From the NCBI GenBank assembly GCA_903880015.1, contig CAIRNS010000025.1:1-36620 (forward strand): 36,620 nucleotides of DNA. The letters run 5' to 3'. Every line of letters starts with the position of its first letter. The stretch's first letter is position 1. The position numbers were made by a program, and so were the translations under genes. This document shows positions 23,568 to 33,215 of this stretch, one piece after another. The notes beneath the pieces are model-generated. The model was not told the origin of the DNA and searched no databases. It worked only from the letters and a program-made list of their open reading frames with translations. The stretch comes from an uncultured Elusimicrobia bacterium. Its GTDB lineage: Bacteria; Elusimicrobiota; Endomicrobiia; Endomicrobiales; CAIRNS01.

Positions 23568-24845
23568 GTGGCTTTGCGGGTGTCGAATAGCGATCAAACA
23601 AAGCTGTCCAATTCATTGCCATGCCGTATTGTTTGCTTTGGGGATTCAATGACTTATGGGCAGTATCCTTTAAAGTTACAGCAACTTCTTGATACCCAGT
23701 ATGGCAGTGGAAAATACCAGATCATCGATAAGGGATTACTATGTACTGATTCAGGCTATATTTGTTCTATTGTATCAGAAACATTGGATCAATATCACCC
23801 TCAGTTCATTATACTTATGACGGGACAAAATGATCGAACTGAAAAGAACAATTATTTCATTTCAAATAAAGATCATACCAGTAAAACGGAGTGGTGGAAA
23901 CGGCTTAAATTATTCAAGTTGGCACTTCTGTTGCGGGAGGAAATATCATATGATATTTCCTCCGCTGGGGTTTTGAGGAATGTGACAACTCTCGGAAAAT
24001 CGAATCGGGATATGGTTCGGATGGCTTCTCCCGGAGAATCTTTATATCAAACGGATTTGGCGGAAGGCCGCAAGCAAATGGCAGAGGATAAATTTGAGCA
24101 AGCGGAAAGTCTGTTTCGAAAAGCGATTGAGTGTAATCCTTCAACAGATGATGAGAGTGCTATAAATTCCTTGATATGGCTGCACAAAGTTCGTGGATCT
24201 TTGAACATTGAAGAATTAAATATAGAATTTGGGGAAAGGTATCCTAGGATATTTATCCCGCTTATGGGCAACCAATATGAAATAAACAAAGATTTGAAGA
24301 ATGCGGAACAATGTTATGAACGCGGAGTCCGCTTGTTTCCCGGCACAAGAGGTTTGGAAAATGAATTACTGACTTTCTATCGTAGGTATCATTATTCCAA
24401 TAAAATATATGCTTTTCTTAGGAACAATAGACGGTTGATCGGCGCCATGGCAGTTTTCCGCTTGGAAAGGGATGGCACAGTAGCTGCACAGCCGTTTTTC
24501 GATGCGTTGACTCGGCAGATAAAAGAGAATCAACCCCTATGGACTTCTGAGAACATACGATTCATAATCGGTGAAGCACGCAAACGGCAGGTGCGCGTTA
24601 TATGCATGCAATACCCTATGAGAAAAGTACAGGCGTTGAAAGATATGCTTCCGGGATATGATGATATTGTATATGTCGATAATGAGGAGTCCTATAAAAG
24701 TATTGTTTCCCGAGAAGGGTATGATGCCGTTTTTGTTGATCAATTCGCCGGCGATTTTGGCCATTGCAATGATCGTGGCGAGAAACTAATGGCTTCAAAT
24801 ATTTTTGCTGCCATAGAACCCATCCTGCCCCCCCATCAACAGTAA
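23568..24845 (+). CDS. SGNH/GDSL-type hydrolase with internal TPR-like repeats
   Basis: A 425-residue protein as read from the GTG at 23568. SGNH blocks are GDSMTYG (25-31, nucleophile Ser 27), GQND (86-89) and, near the end, DQFAGDFGHCNDRGEKLMA with the catalytic Asp and His. Between them (about 160-275) are TPR-like helical repeats (AEDKFEQAESLFRKAIECNP, then KDLKNAEQCYERGVRLFPG). The fold suits an esterase or O-acetyl transferase acting on surface glycans or lipids; the substrate is unknown. The ribosome-binding site is poor, and the likely membrane anchor lies upstream in another frame, so the true gene may run from 23449. Codon use looks more A+T-rich than in its neighbours, a possible sign of transfer. 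Confidence 0.8.
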   Translation: MALRVSNSDQTKLSNSLPCRIVCFGDSMTYGQYPLKLQQLLDTQYGSGKYQIIDKGLLCTDSGYICSIVSETLDQYHPQFIILMTGQNDRTEKNNYFISNKDHTSKTEWWKRLKLFKLALLLREEISYDISSAGVLRNVTTLGKSNRDMVRMASPGESLYQTDLAEGRKQMAEDKFEQAESLFRKAIECNPSTDDESAINSLIWLHKVRGSLNIEELNIEFGERYPRIFIPLMGNQYEINKDLKNAEQCYERGVRLFPGTRGLENELLTFYRRYHYSNKIYAFLRNNRRLIGAMAVFRLERDGTVAAQPFFDALTRQIKENQPLWTSENIRFIIGEARKRQVRVICMQYPMRKVQALKDMLPGYDDIVYVDNEESYKSIVSREGYDAVFVDQFAGDFGHCNDRGEKLMASNIFAAIEPILPPHQQ

Positions 24846-24872
24846 TATTATTTCAATGATTATTTTAATAAA

Positions 24873-24881
24873 TGCTACAAT
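24873..24881 (+). promoter_or_regulatory. extended -10 promoter for tgt-yajC-secDF
   Basis: TGC-TACAAT, identical to the element before the HD gene at 22569. The expected start point near 24888 leaves a leader of about 26 nt containing the GAGGAGA ribosome-binding site for tgt. No good -35 box is seen (TTTCAA at a 19-bp spacing is the nearest). Confidence 0.5.
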
Positions 24882-24898
24882 GCCATTCAGTGTTTTAA

Positions 24899-26053
<1,155 letters not shown>

Positions 26054-26098
26054 GGTGCAGTTGCCGGGTACGGTGATTGTGCAAAACAGGAGCGTAAA

Positions 26099-26479
26099 AT
26101 GAAAACAGCAGTGTTGAGCAGTGGATTGTTATTCTCATCGGCCATGGCGTACGCGGCGGATCCGGTGGCAGGCGGAGCTAACGCTTTCGGCAGTTTTTTT
26201 CCGCTGATAATCATATTCGGTATTTTCTATTTCTTTTTGATCCGTCCCCAGCAGAAAAAAGCAAAAGAGCATCAGCTGCTGCTCAATGCTTTGAAAAAAG
26301 ACGATAAAGTATTGACATCCGGCGGCATTTACGGAACGGTAGCACAGGTGAAAGACGATATTGTGGAAGTCAAGATTGCTGATACCGTTAAGGTTCAGGT
26401 TGCCAAAAGCTCCATCACTGCCGTGATAGTTCCCGGACAGAACAGTGAAGCGGTGGTAACCCCGGAGATCGTGAGATAA
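26099..26479 (+). CDS. yajC: preprotein translocase accessory subunit YajC
   Basis: A 126-residue protein of the SecDF-YajC complex. It has a hydrophobic N-terminus that looks like a signal sequence (TAVLSSGLLFSSAMAYAA), a membrane helix (about 34-50, PLIIIFGIFYFFLI) and the hallmark RPQQKKAKEHQ followed by KKDDKVLTSGGIYGTV. CAGGAGCG precedes the ATG. The extra N-terminal hydrophobic segment makes it slightly longer than the E. coli protein. Its neighbours tgt and secDF confirm the call. Confidence 0.95.
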   Translation: MKTAVLSSGLLFSSAMAYAADPVAGGANAFGSFFPLIIIFGIFYFFLIRPQQKKAKEHQLLLNALKKDDKVLTSGGIYGTVAQVKDDIVEVKIADTVKVQVAKSSITAVIVPGQNSEAVVTPEIVR

Positions 26480-26483
26480 ATTG

Positions 26484-27167
26484 ATGGAAGTTTCACCGCA
26501 GTATTCAGGCATTACCCTGGATGCGGTCAAAAAAAATACTCTCGCTAACCGTTTTATCGATGCGGCTAACGAGTATCTGGGCGCTGTTGGCTACACCGAA
26601 CACGGCCAGCGCCATGTGTCGCTGGTGGCGGCAATGGCCCACAACACGCTGACGCGCCTTGGTTTTCAGGATCCTTTGCCGGAACTCGCGGGTATAGCGG
26701 GATATCTTCATGATATAGGCAATGTCGTTAACCGTCAGGATCACGGGCAGTCAGCGGCATTGATAGCCATGCGTATCCTTAAGGAAATGGGCGCAACCCC
26801 CGACGAGATAGCCATCATCATTTCTGCTATCGGAAATCACGAAGAAGAGATTGGTGAACCGGTCAATCCCGTTGCAGCCGCACTCATACTGGCGGATAAA
26901 TCGGATGTGCATAAAACACGCGTGCGCAATCCTGATCAGGTATCGGTTGATATTCATGATAGGGTTAACTATGCGGCGGAACGGTCGTTTTTGAATGTGG
27001 ATGGGCAGAAAAAAACGATTTCTTTGGGGCTGACGATTGACACGAAGGTTTCGCAGGTCATGGAATACTTTGAAATATTTATCTCGCGTATGATTATGTG
27101 CCGCAGGGCTGCAAAATTTCTTGGTTGCACTTTTGAATTAATTATAAATGAAAGGAAGTTGATTTGA
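26484..27167 (+). CDS. HD-domain metal-dependent phosphohydrolase, paralogue inserted between yajC and secD
   Basis: A 227-residue HD protein. Ligands in order: His 44 (GQRHVS), His 76-Asp 77 (AGYLHDIGNVV), His 87 (RQDHGQS), His 119 (GNHEEEIG) and Asp 138 (LADKSDVHKTRVR). It aligns along its full length with the protein at 22584, including YxEHGxRH, ISAIGxHE and the tail TLGCTFE-like GCTFELIINERKLI. The ATG at 26484 is used; a TTG lies one codon earlier. Its stop overlaps the secD start by one base, so it is translated with the Sec genes. No substrate can be named; co-transcription with SecDF is genetic context only. Confidence 0.87.
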   Translation: MEVSPQYSGITLDAVKKNTLANRFIDAANEYLGAVGYTEHGQRHVSLVAAMAHNTLTRLGFQDPLPELAGIAGYLHDIGNVVNRQDHGQSAALIAMRILKEMGATPDEIAIIISAIGNHEEEIGEPVNPVAAALILADKSDVHKTRVRNPDQVSVDIHDRVNYAAERSFLNVDGQKKTISLGLTIDTKVSQVMEYFEIFISRMIMCRRAAKFLGCTFELIINERKLI

Positions 27168-28582
27168 TGAGCAAATTACAATGGAAATTTATTTTCACCG
27201 CTTTGGTACTCGGCCTGTCCGTTTATTTTCTGTATCCCACATGGGAGTGGTACCGTTCCACGCCTGACGAACGGGCTACCTATGAAAAGCTTAAAGACAA
27301 GATTGTCGGTAAAGTGCTTAATCTCGGTCTTGACCTTCGCGGCGGATCACATCTTCTCATGGAGCTGGATGTTTCGAAATTAGACCCCAAACTGGATGTC
27401 AAAGATGCCGTGGACCGCGCTATCGAGATCATTCGCAACCGCGTTGACCAGTTCGGTGTTTCTGAACCGCTGATAGCTCGCCAGGGTGAACAATGGATCG
27501 TTGTGCAGCTGCCGGGCATAAAAGACCCTCAACGCGCCAAAGATTTGATCGGCAAAACTGCGTTGCTCGAATTTAGAATCGTCGACAACAGTTCCGCCAT
27601 CAATGCCATAACGGAAAAGATGCGCGACAAGGGCGCACGCATCGAAGAGTTATCCAAATATCCCGAGATTGTCAAACTCATCCCGCCCGGCATGGAGCTT
27701 TTTGCCGGTAAAGAAGAACGGTATTATCTGTTGAAATCTACGCCGGAGCTTACGGGCGCCTATCTGGTCAACGCCAAGGTTGAACTGGGCGGCGAGTTTG
27801 GATACCCACATGTGTCCATCGAATTCAATAAAGACGGCGGCAGAATATTTTCTCAGGTGACGGAAGCCAATATCGAGCGCAACCTCGCCATCGTTCTTGA
27901 CGGCGTCGTCCAGTCAGCGCCGGTCATTCGGTCGCGTATTCCTGACGGTAAAGCCATCATAGAAGGCAATTTCACCGGTGACGACGCAAAAATGCTGGCT
28001 ATGGTCCTTCGCGCCGGCGCCCTGCCCGCGCCGGTACGGGTTATTGAAGAACGCAGCGTTGGTCCGACTCTGGGCGAGGATTCCATTAAATACGGCGTCC
28101 TTTCGGCTCTGGTGGGATCGTTGGCGGTTATCATTTTCATGCTGATTTATTACGGTTTCTCCGGCGTTATCGCCAATGTGGCGCTTCTCATAAATCTATT
28201 CGTTTTGTTGGGCATGATGGCGTATTTCCATTTCACGCTGACCTTGCCGGGTATTGCGGGTATCGCGCTTACGCTCGGTATGGCAGTTGACGCCAATGTG
28301 CTGATTCTGGAGCGTATCCGTGAAGAGCTGGCTGCCGGTAAAACTGCGCGTCTTGCGCTGGATGCGGGATACCAGAAGGCGATGACAGCAATTATGGACT
28401 CCAATATCACCACCCTGATAGCTGCGTTGTTTCTGTTTCAGTTCGGCACCGGTCCGGTCAAGGGCTTTGCCGTCACGCTGACGATCGGGCTTACCATCAG
28501 CATGTTTACCGCCATCGTAGTGACAAAAATGATATATGATTTCCTTTTTCAGGAACGCATTATCGAGACCATAAAACTTTAA
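27167..28582 (+). CDS. secD: protein translocase subunit SecD
   Basis: A 471-residue membrane protein that, with SecF, uses the proton gradient to help pull exported proteins across the membrane. It has an N-terminal helix (9-24), the motif LNLGLDLRGGSHLLMELD (about 46-63), a large periplasmic domain, and five C-terminal helices with GMAVDANVLILERIREEL, which contains the proton-path Asp. AAGGAAG lies before the ATG at 27167, which overlaps the preceding stop. Length and layout are normal. Confidence 0.97.
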   Translation: MSKLQWKFIFTALVLGLSVYFLYPTWEWYRSTPDERATYEKLKDKIVGKVLNLGLDLRGGSHLLMELDVSKLDPKLDVKDAVDRAIEIIRNRVDQFGVSEPLIARQGEQWIVVQLPGIKDPQRAKDLIGKTALLEFRIVDNSSAINAITEKMRDKGARIEELSKYPEIVKLIPPGMELFAGKEERYYLLKSTPELTGAYLVNAKVELGGEFGYPHVSIEFNKDGGRIFSQVTEANIERNLAIVLDGVVQSAPVIRSRIPDGKAIIEGNFTGDDAKMLAMVLRAGALPAPVRVIEERSVGPTLGEDSIKYGVLSALVGSLAVIIFMLIYYGFSGVIANVALLINLFVLLGMMAYFHFTLTLPGIAGIALTLGMAVDANVLILERIREELAAGKTARLALDAGYQKAMTAIMDSNITTLIAALFLFQFGTGPVKGFAVTLTIGLTISMFTAIVVTKMIYDFLFQERIIETIKL

Positions 28583-28597
28583 TACGCGGAGGATACT

Positions 28598-29527
28598 GTG
28601 CAATTTTCTTTTCTTCACAACACGACCATTGATTTTATCGGTAAGCGATACATCTTTTTTGGTGTGTCGGCGGTGTTGTTTCTTGTCGGGCTCGCATCGC
28701 TCATTGCGCGCGGTGGGCCCAATTACAGCATAGATTTCACGGGCGGGATTCTGGTTCAGGTAGCGTTCAATCAGCCGGTAGCCCTTGATGATGTGCGCTC
28801 ATCGCTCATTGCCGGCGGCATTGAAAAGCTGGAACTGCAAAGCTCGCGCAACGCGGTTATCATCCGCGCAAAAAAACAGGATATCAATCAGGACGAATTT
28901 TCAAATAAAGTGATGGGGCTTTTGAAGGCAAAATTTCCCAATAATCCAATCGTGGTTGAACGCACTGAATATGTCGGTCCGACGGTGGGAAAACATCTGG
29001 CGACACAGGCGTTTAACGCGCTGGTTTTTTCATTTTTGGGCATCATTATCTATGTTGCGTTCCGGTTTCATTCAAGCATATGGGGCGCCTCTGGCGTATT
29101 TGGTATCATGCATGATGTGTTCGTCGTGTTCGGACTTTTCGCTCTGTTCAACAAAGAAATCAACCTTACTTCGATAGCGGCGTTTCTGACCATTGCGGGT
29201 TATTCCATTAACGACACCATCGTTGTTTTTGACCGTTTGCGCGAAAACCTGCGCTATCTTGCCAAAGAGGACTATGCGACGGTTATCAATCGCACCATCA
29301 ATCAGACGCTTTCGCGGACTGTTATTACATCCTTGACGGTTTTTCTGGTTGCCTTGGCGCTCTTTTTCATGGGTGGCGAAGTCATTCATGATTTCGCGTT
29401 CGCCATGCTGCTGGGCGTAGTCATCGGAACATATTCATCCATCTATGTCTGCACGCCGCTGGTGTTCGAATGGGAACAGTATAAACGCCGGCGTACGGCG
29501 AAGTTTGCAAAGCCCTACAAAAAGTAA
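28598..29527 (+). CDS. secF: protein translocase subunit SecF
   Basis: A 309-residue partner of SecD. The motif YSIDFTGGILVQVAF (about 43-57) and the C-terminal YSINDTIVVFDRLREN are diagnostic. Six membrane helices are expected. It starts at GTG 28598 behind GGAGG, 15 bp after the secD stop, and its own stop shares one base with the next ATG. A split secD/secF pair as here is common in bacteria outside Firmicutes. Confidence 0.97.
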   Translation: MQFSFLHNTTIDFIGKRYIFFGVSAVLFLVGLASLIARGGPNYSIDFTGGILVQVAFNQPVALDDVRSSLIAGGIEKLELQSSRNAVIIRAKKQDINQDEFSNKVMGLLKAKFPNNPIVVERTEYVGPTVGKHLATQAFNALVFSFLGIIIYVAFRFHSSIWGASGVFGIMHDVFVVFGLFALFNKEINLTSIAAFLTIAGYSINDTIVVFDRLRENLRYLAKEDYATVINRTINQTLSRTVITSLTVFLVALALFFMGGEVIHDFAFAMLLGVVIGTYSSIYVCTPLVFEWEQYKRRRTAKFAKPYKK

Positions 29528-30099
29528 TGAAAAAAATTAAAAAATTCAAAATAAATTTCCGGCCGCGCGATATTGCCCGGATGCTTAAAACAACGGCGCA
29601 GTTGACTGAAGTAACGCCGCAGATCGAAGAAGCGGTACTGCGTGAAATTGCGCGGATAACGCCGCTGGTGGCGACCGCGGCGATGTATGAAACGCAGGCA
29701 AAAGATAAATTCCCTGCGGAAATGGTTGCCGCGCCTCCCGATAACTGGGTGGCAGCCAGTGCCTATATTGTGACCATCGGAGAAGGTCTTGAAGGCGATA
29801 TTCGTGCCGCGCGACAGCGGGACGAAACGATGATTACGAACATCCTTCATGCCATTGCCGTAGAGGGTCTTGATCAATCCGCAAATTTCGTCGCTCGTCT
29901 TATTGCTGACGAAGCAAAAGATCAGGACTGCGAGATATCCCGTCAGCAGGTAATCCCATCTGCCGCATGGACCGCCCTGTTCACCATGGTTCCCGGCGAC
30001 AAGATCGGCGTAACTCTTGCCGGTCCCGACGCATTCCATCCGCTCTATTCGTCCTGCGGGTTGGTGTATTGGCAGCCGATAAAAAAAAGACGCAAATAA
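29527..30099 (+). CDS. protein resembling the vitamin B12-dependent methionine synthase activation domain
   Basis: A 190-residue soluble protein. The opening FKINFRPRDIARML, the segment AYIVTIGEGLEGDIRAARQRDE (about 78-99) and the closing GDKIGVTLAGPDAFHPLYSSCGLVYW resemble stand-alone activation-domain proteins of cobalamin-dependent methionine synthase. The usual RxSPGYG core appears altered (ISRQQVIPSAAW), so S-adenosylmethionine binding is uncertain. It overlaps the secF stop by one base and therefore belongs to the secDF transcript. No methionine synthase gene is in the window. The family call is tentative. Confidence 0.55.
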   Translation: MKKIKKFKINFRPRDIARMLKTTAQLTEVTPQIEEAVLREIARITPLVATAAMYETQAKDKFPAEMVAAPPDNWVAASAYIVTIGEGLEGDIRAARQRDETMITNILHAIAVEGLDQSANFVARLIADEAKDQDCEISRQQVIPSAAWTALFTMVPGDKIGVTLAGPDAFHPLYSSCGLVYWQPIKKRRK

Positions 30100-30196
30100 T
30101 AGCTGCCGAAAGTATCTGTTTCTTTCTTCTGTTGTTTCCAAATGTTTATTAATCGTGCCCGCATCCCAAGAATTTTTATTATGGATGATGCAGCAC

Positions 30197-30240
30197 GGAG
30201 GTTGACTATCCTCCTATCGTTTTAGGGGGATTTGGTTTTT
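30197..30240 (+). terminator. terminator/attenuator-like hairpin just before waaA, with an alternative upstream pairing
   Basis: Bases 30208-30216 (ATCCTCCTA) pair with 30223-30231 (TAGGGGGAT) in a 9-bp stem containing one G-U pair and a 6-base loop. TTGGTTTTTT follows, as in an intrinsic terminator. GGAGG at 30197-30201 can instead pair with CCTCC at 30210-30214, breaking the first stem. The waaA ATG is only 12 bases past the stem, and its only purine-rich ribosome-binding candidate lies inside it. So the element may both end the secDF transcript and gate waaA expression. The rest of the 30100-30243 spacer shows no clear promoter. Confidence 0.55.
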
Positions 30241-30243
30241 TAT

Positions 30244-31524
30244 ATGATTATACTGTATAACCTCATTTTGCTGATTTGCTTTCCGCTTGCCGCTATCTAC
30301 TTCCTGTTTTTCCAAAAAAAATACACCTGGCACAGCATTTTTCGCGATGTAATCGAGAGGTTTGGGTACTGGCAGTCGGGTATCCCCGGCGATGAGCGCA
30401 AAAAATTGATCTGGGTCCATTGTGCTTCTCTCGGTGAAGTGCGCGCTGTTGAACCCATTCTTAAACAGTTGCGCGATTGCCGAATTTTAATTACAACGCT
30501 TACCTGGTCAGGCAAACAGTATGCTCTCGATAACCGTCTAGCGGATGCCGTTTATTTTGTCCCATTTGATTTTAGTATCCTCACCGGGAAGGTCATGGGG
30601 GAAATAAAGCCGGCGGCATTAATCCTTATTGAAACGGAATTATGGCCCGGGCTCATGCGTGCCGCCAATAAGAACGGTGTTCCTATTTTTCTTGTCAACG
30701 CGCGATTGTCGCTAGGGTCATTCCCCTGGTATCATCTGACGCGGTTTTTTTGGCGCAATGTGGTCCGCATGATTGATCATCTGCTTGCGCGGTCATCGGA
30801 AGATGCAGAGCGGCTTATTACGATCGGCTTTGACCCGCAGAAAGTCGTTGTCACGGGAAACATTAAATATGACCGGGTATTCCCGCGCCCGCCATTTACG
30901 CGGCAGGATATCGGATTTGCCGCAGCCGATCAGGTTTTTATCGCGGGCAGTATTCGCGACGGAGAGGAAGATATTATCATCGATATCTGGCGGTCGTTGC
31001 ATGCACGGTATCCGAAACTGCGTTTGATTGTTGCACCGCGTCACACCCATGCTGTATCGGCCGTTGCAGATAAGTTCGCCAAACGGAACATTTTGTTCCG
31101 TCTGCGTTCGCAACAACACACTGAATTACCCGCCGGGAATAACGCATCACCTATTGACTGTGTAATAATTGACACCTTTGGAGAACTTTCGTCGATGTAC
31201 GCTCTTTCAGATGTTGCGTTTGTCGGTGGTTCAATGGTTCGACGGGGGGGGCAAAACCCCATAGAGCCGGCTGCCTACGGCATTCCTGTTCTGTTTGGCA
31301 ATGATATGAGCAATTTCGAAACGGAAGCAAAAGTTCTCGAGGATTTTGGTGGTGGTTTCCGTATCAACAATAAAGAAGAATTCATTGTTTGTCTCGACCA
31401 ATTATTGAAAGACCCCGCATCGCGTGCTGTTGCTGGCGCTAAAGCCCTCGCGGCGGTCGAAAGTCAGAAAGGCGCCCTTGCGAAAACGATGCAAGCGATC
31501 CGGCGCGTTGTGCCGCTACAATGA
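30244..31524 (+). CDS. waaA: 3-deoxy-D-manno-octulosonic acid (Kdo) transferase, GT30 family
   Basis: A 426-residue inner-membrane enzyme that adds Kdo from CMP-Kdo to the lipid A precursor. It has an N-terminal membrane anchor (IILYNLILLICFPLAAIYF), then IWVHCASLGEVRAVEP with the presumed catalytic Glu 65, IETELWPGL (129-137), FLVNARLS, AGSIRDGEEDII and the nucleotide-sugar site FVGGSMVRRGGQNPIEPAAYG. The ATG at 30244 fits the family start; a TTG at 30232 lies inside the hairpin region. Its stop overlaps the next gene by ATGA. It shows that the cell makes a Kdo-bearing lipopolysaccharide. Confidence 0.95.
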   Translation: MIILYNLILLICFPLAAIYFLFFQKKYTWHSIFRDVIERFGYWQSGIPGDERKKLIWVHCASLGEVRAVEPILKQLRDCRILITTLTWSGKQYALDNRLADAVYFVPFDFSILTGKVMGEIKPAALILIETELWPGLMRAANKNGVPIFLVNARLSLGSFPWYHLTRFFWRNVVRMIDHLLARSSEDAERLITIGFDPQKVVVTGNIKYDRVFPRPPFTRQDIGFAAADQVFIAGSIRDGEEDIIIDIWRSLHARYPKLRLIVAPRHTHAVSAVADKFAKRNILFRLRSQQHTELPAGNNASPIDCVIIDTFGELSSMYALSDVAFVGGSMVRRGGQNPIEPAAYGIPVLFGNDMSNFETEAKVLEDFGGGFRINNKEEFIVCLDQLLKDPASRAVAGAKALAAVESQKGALAKTMQAIRRVVPLQ

Positions 31525-33215
31525 CTTCTTTCCTTGCACTCATTGGTGCCGCCATTATACGATGCATCGGGTCGACCCTGCGGATACGGGCGGTGAATGC
31601 GCGGGCTAACTATACCGGCAAAAATGATGACAATGTTGTTTTCGCTTTTTGGCACGGGGATCAGTTTATTCCGTGTTATCACCACCGGAACCAGCAAGCC
31701 GTAATCATGACGAGTTTGTCTAAAGACGGAGCCATCCAGACAGGGATATTGAACCGACTTGGTTTTGTCACCGTCAGGGGATCTTCTTCACGCGGCGGCC
31801 AGCGGGCGCTGGTGGAAGCTGTCCGTCTGGTGAAAAAAGGATATTCCGCCTCATTTGCCATTGACGGTCCTAAGGGGCCGTTTCATGATATCAAACCGGG
31901 GATCGTTTTCTTGGCGCAAAAAACCGGGCGTCCGCTTATTCCGGTCAGTTCTGTTTCCAAACGGTATAAACTATTGCCGAAAACGTGGGATAAATACCGC
32001 TTGCCGCTGCCGTTTTCTTCGGCGGTTGTTGTGTACGGCGAACCGCTGGTCATCGCCCCGCGCGAGACAACCGCACAGGCGATTAGCCGTCTTGGTGCGG
32101 CCATGGAAAAAGTGTACGAATTTTCAAATCGCTGGTTTGAATTTACCGATGTTACCGCTTTTCTCGACGCGCACCCCCGGCCGAAAATACTGATTATTCA
32201 GCCCAGCAGAATAGGCGATGTCGTATTTACCCTGCCGTCGCTGGCTGCCATCAGAAAACGCTATCCGCACGCATGGATTGGCTGGGTTGTTGACGAACGC
32301 TGCGCAACGATACTGGCGGGCAATTCCGATATCGATGAAATTATTATTTTCGACCGTTCAAAACTTTCTCCGTTGTATTTGTGGCGCTTTGCCCGGGCAC
32401 TTCGGGCCCGCCGGATAGATGTAAGCATTGATTTTCACGGTCTATTAAAATCGGCCATGCATGTGTTGTTTGCGGGTGCGCGGTTTAAGATTGCGTCAGC
32501 TTCCACCAATGGCATGCGGGAAATGTCATGGCTATTTTCCCGTGAAATTAAACCATTGCGGGAAGGGGCGCACTGTGTTGAACGCCACCTTGCGGCGGCA
32601 GATTTTTTAGATTGCAGTATCAGTGATCCTTCATTTTCGTTGGCTGTCGGGCAGGACGAAGCGGCTCGGCTCTCCGCCCGACTGTCGTCTGCGGGTGTTT
32701 CGTGGGATAAACCGGTTATTGTTGTTCATCCCGGCGGCGGTTGGATTTCCCGCCGCTGGTTTCCTGACCGTTTTGCCAAACTCATCAACCGGTTACTGCA
32801 CGAAACCAGCGCGCAGATAATCCTTGTCGGCGGCAAAGAAGGCGGTGCCGGCGAGCAGGGGCTCAATACGGTCATCACGGGCATGGTGGACTACCCGGGA
32901 TTCCTTGATTTAACGGGGGCACTGAGTTTGACGGAGTTAGTCGCGGTCCTCAAGCGGGCGACGGTATTTGTCGGCAACGAAGCCGGACCTCTGCATATGG
33001 CTACCGCTGCCGGCACTCCTCTGGTTGCCATTCTTGGACCGACGGACCCCAGCCGGACGGGTCCGTTCCGCGGTGCGGCAATTGTCCGTCACGAAATATC
33101 CTGTCAGCCCTGCCGCAACCGTTCGTGTAAGGATGTGCGGTGCATGCAGTTGATAACGGTCGACGAAGTGTTCCATGCGGTCACTAAAAAATTACATGAA
33201 CATACTGATCATTAA
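31521..33215 (+). CDS. bifunctional fusion: DUF374 acyltransferase-like domain plus GT9 heptosyltransferase-like domain
   Basis: A 564-residue protein of two parts. Residues 1-210 match the DUF374 branch of lysophospholipid acyltransferases: FAFWHGDQFIPCY (HGDQ at 45-48), SKDGAIQTGILNRLGF, VRGSSSRGGQRAL and FAIDGPKGP. Residues 222-560 form a glycosyltransferase family 9 domain: KILIIQPSRIGDVVFTLPS, VVHPGGGW, GNEAGPLHMATAAGTPLVAI and the closing Cys-rich CQPCRNRSCKDVRC typical of WaaC/WaaF-type proteins. The linker is short (about 211-221), and the frame is continuous. Likely roles are adding an acyl chain to Kdo-lipid A and a core sugar; neither specificity is proven. ATGA overlap with waaA. 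Confidence 0.87.
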   Translation: MTSFLALIGAAIIRCIGSTLRIRAVNARANYTGKNDDNVVFAFWHGDQFIPCYHHRNQQAVIMTSLSKDGAIQTGILNRLGFVTVRGSSSRGGQRALVEAVRLVKKGYSASFAIDGPKGPFHDIKPGIVFLAQKTGRPLIPVSSVSKRYKLLPKTWDKYRLPLPFSSAVVVYGEPLVIAPRETTAQAISRLGAAMEKVYEFSNRWFEFTDVTAFLDAHPRPKILIIQPSRIGDVVFTLPSLAAIRKRYPHAWIGWVVDERCATILAGNSDIDEIIIFDRSKLSPLYLWRFARALRARRIDVSIDFHGLLKSAMHVLFAGARFKIASASTNGMREMSWLFSREIKPLREGAHCVERHLAAADFLDCSISDPSFSLAVGQDEAARLSARLSSAGVSWDKPVIVVHPGGGWISRRWFPDRFAKLINRLLHETSAQIILVGGKEGGAGEQGLNTVITGMVDYPGFLDLTGALSLTELVAVLKRATVFVGNEAGPLHMATAAGTPLVAILGPTDPSRTGPFRGAAIVRHEISCQPCRNRSCKDVRCMQLITVDEVFHAVTKKLHEHTDH

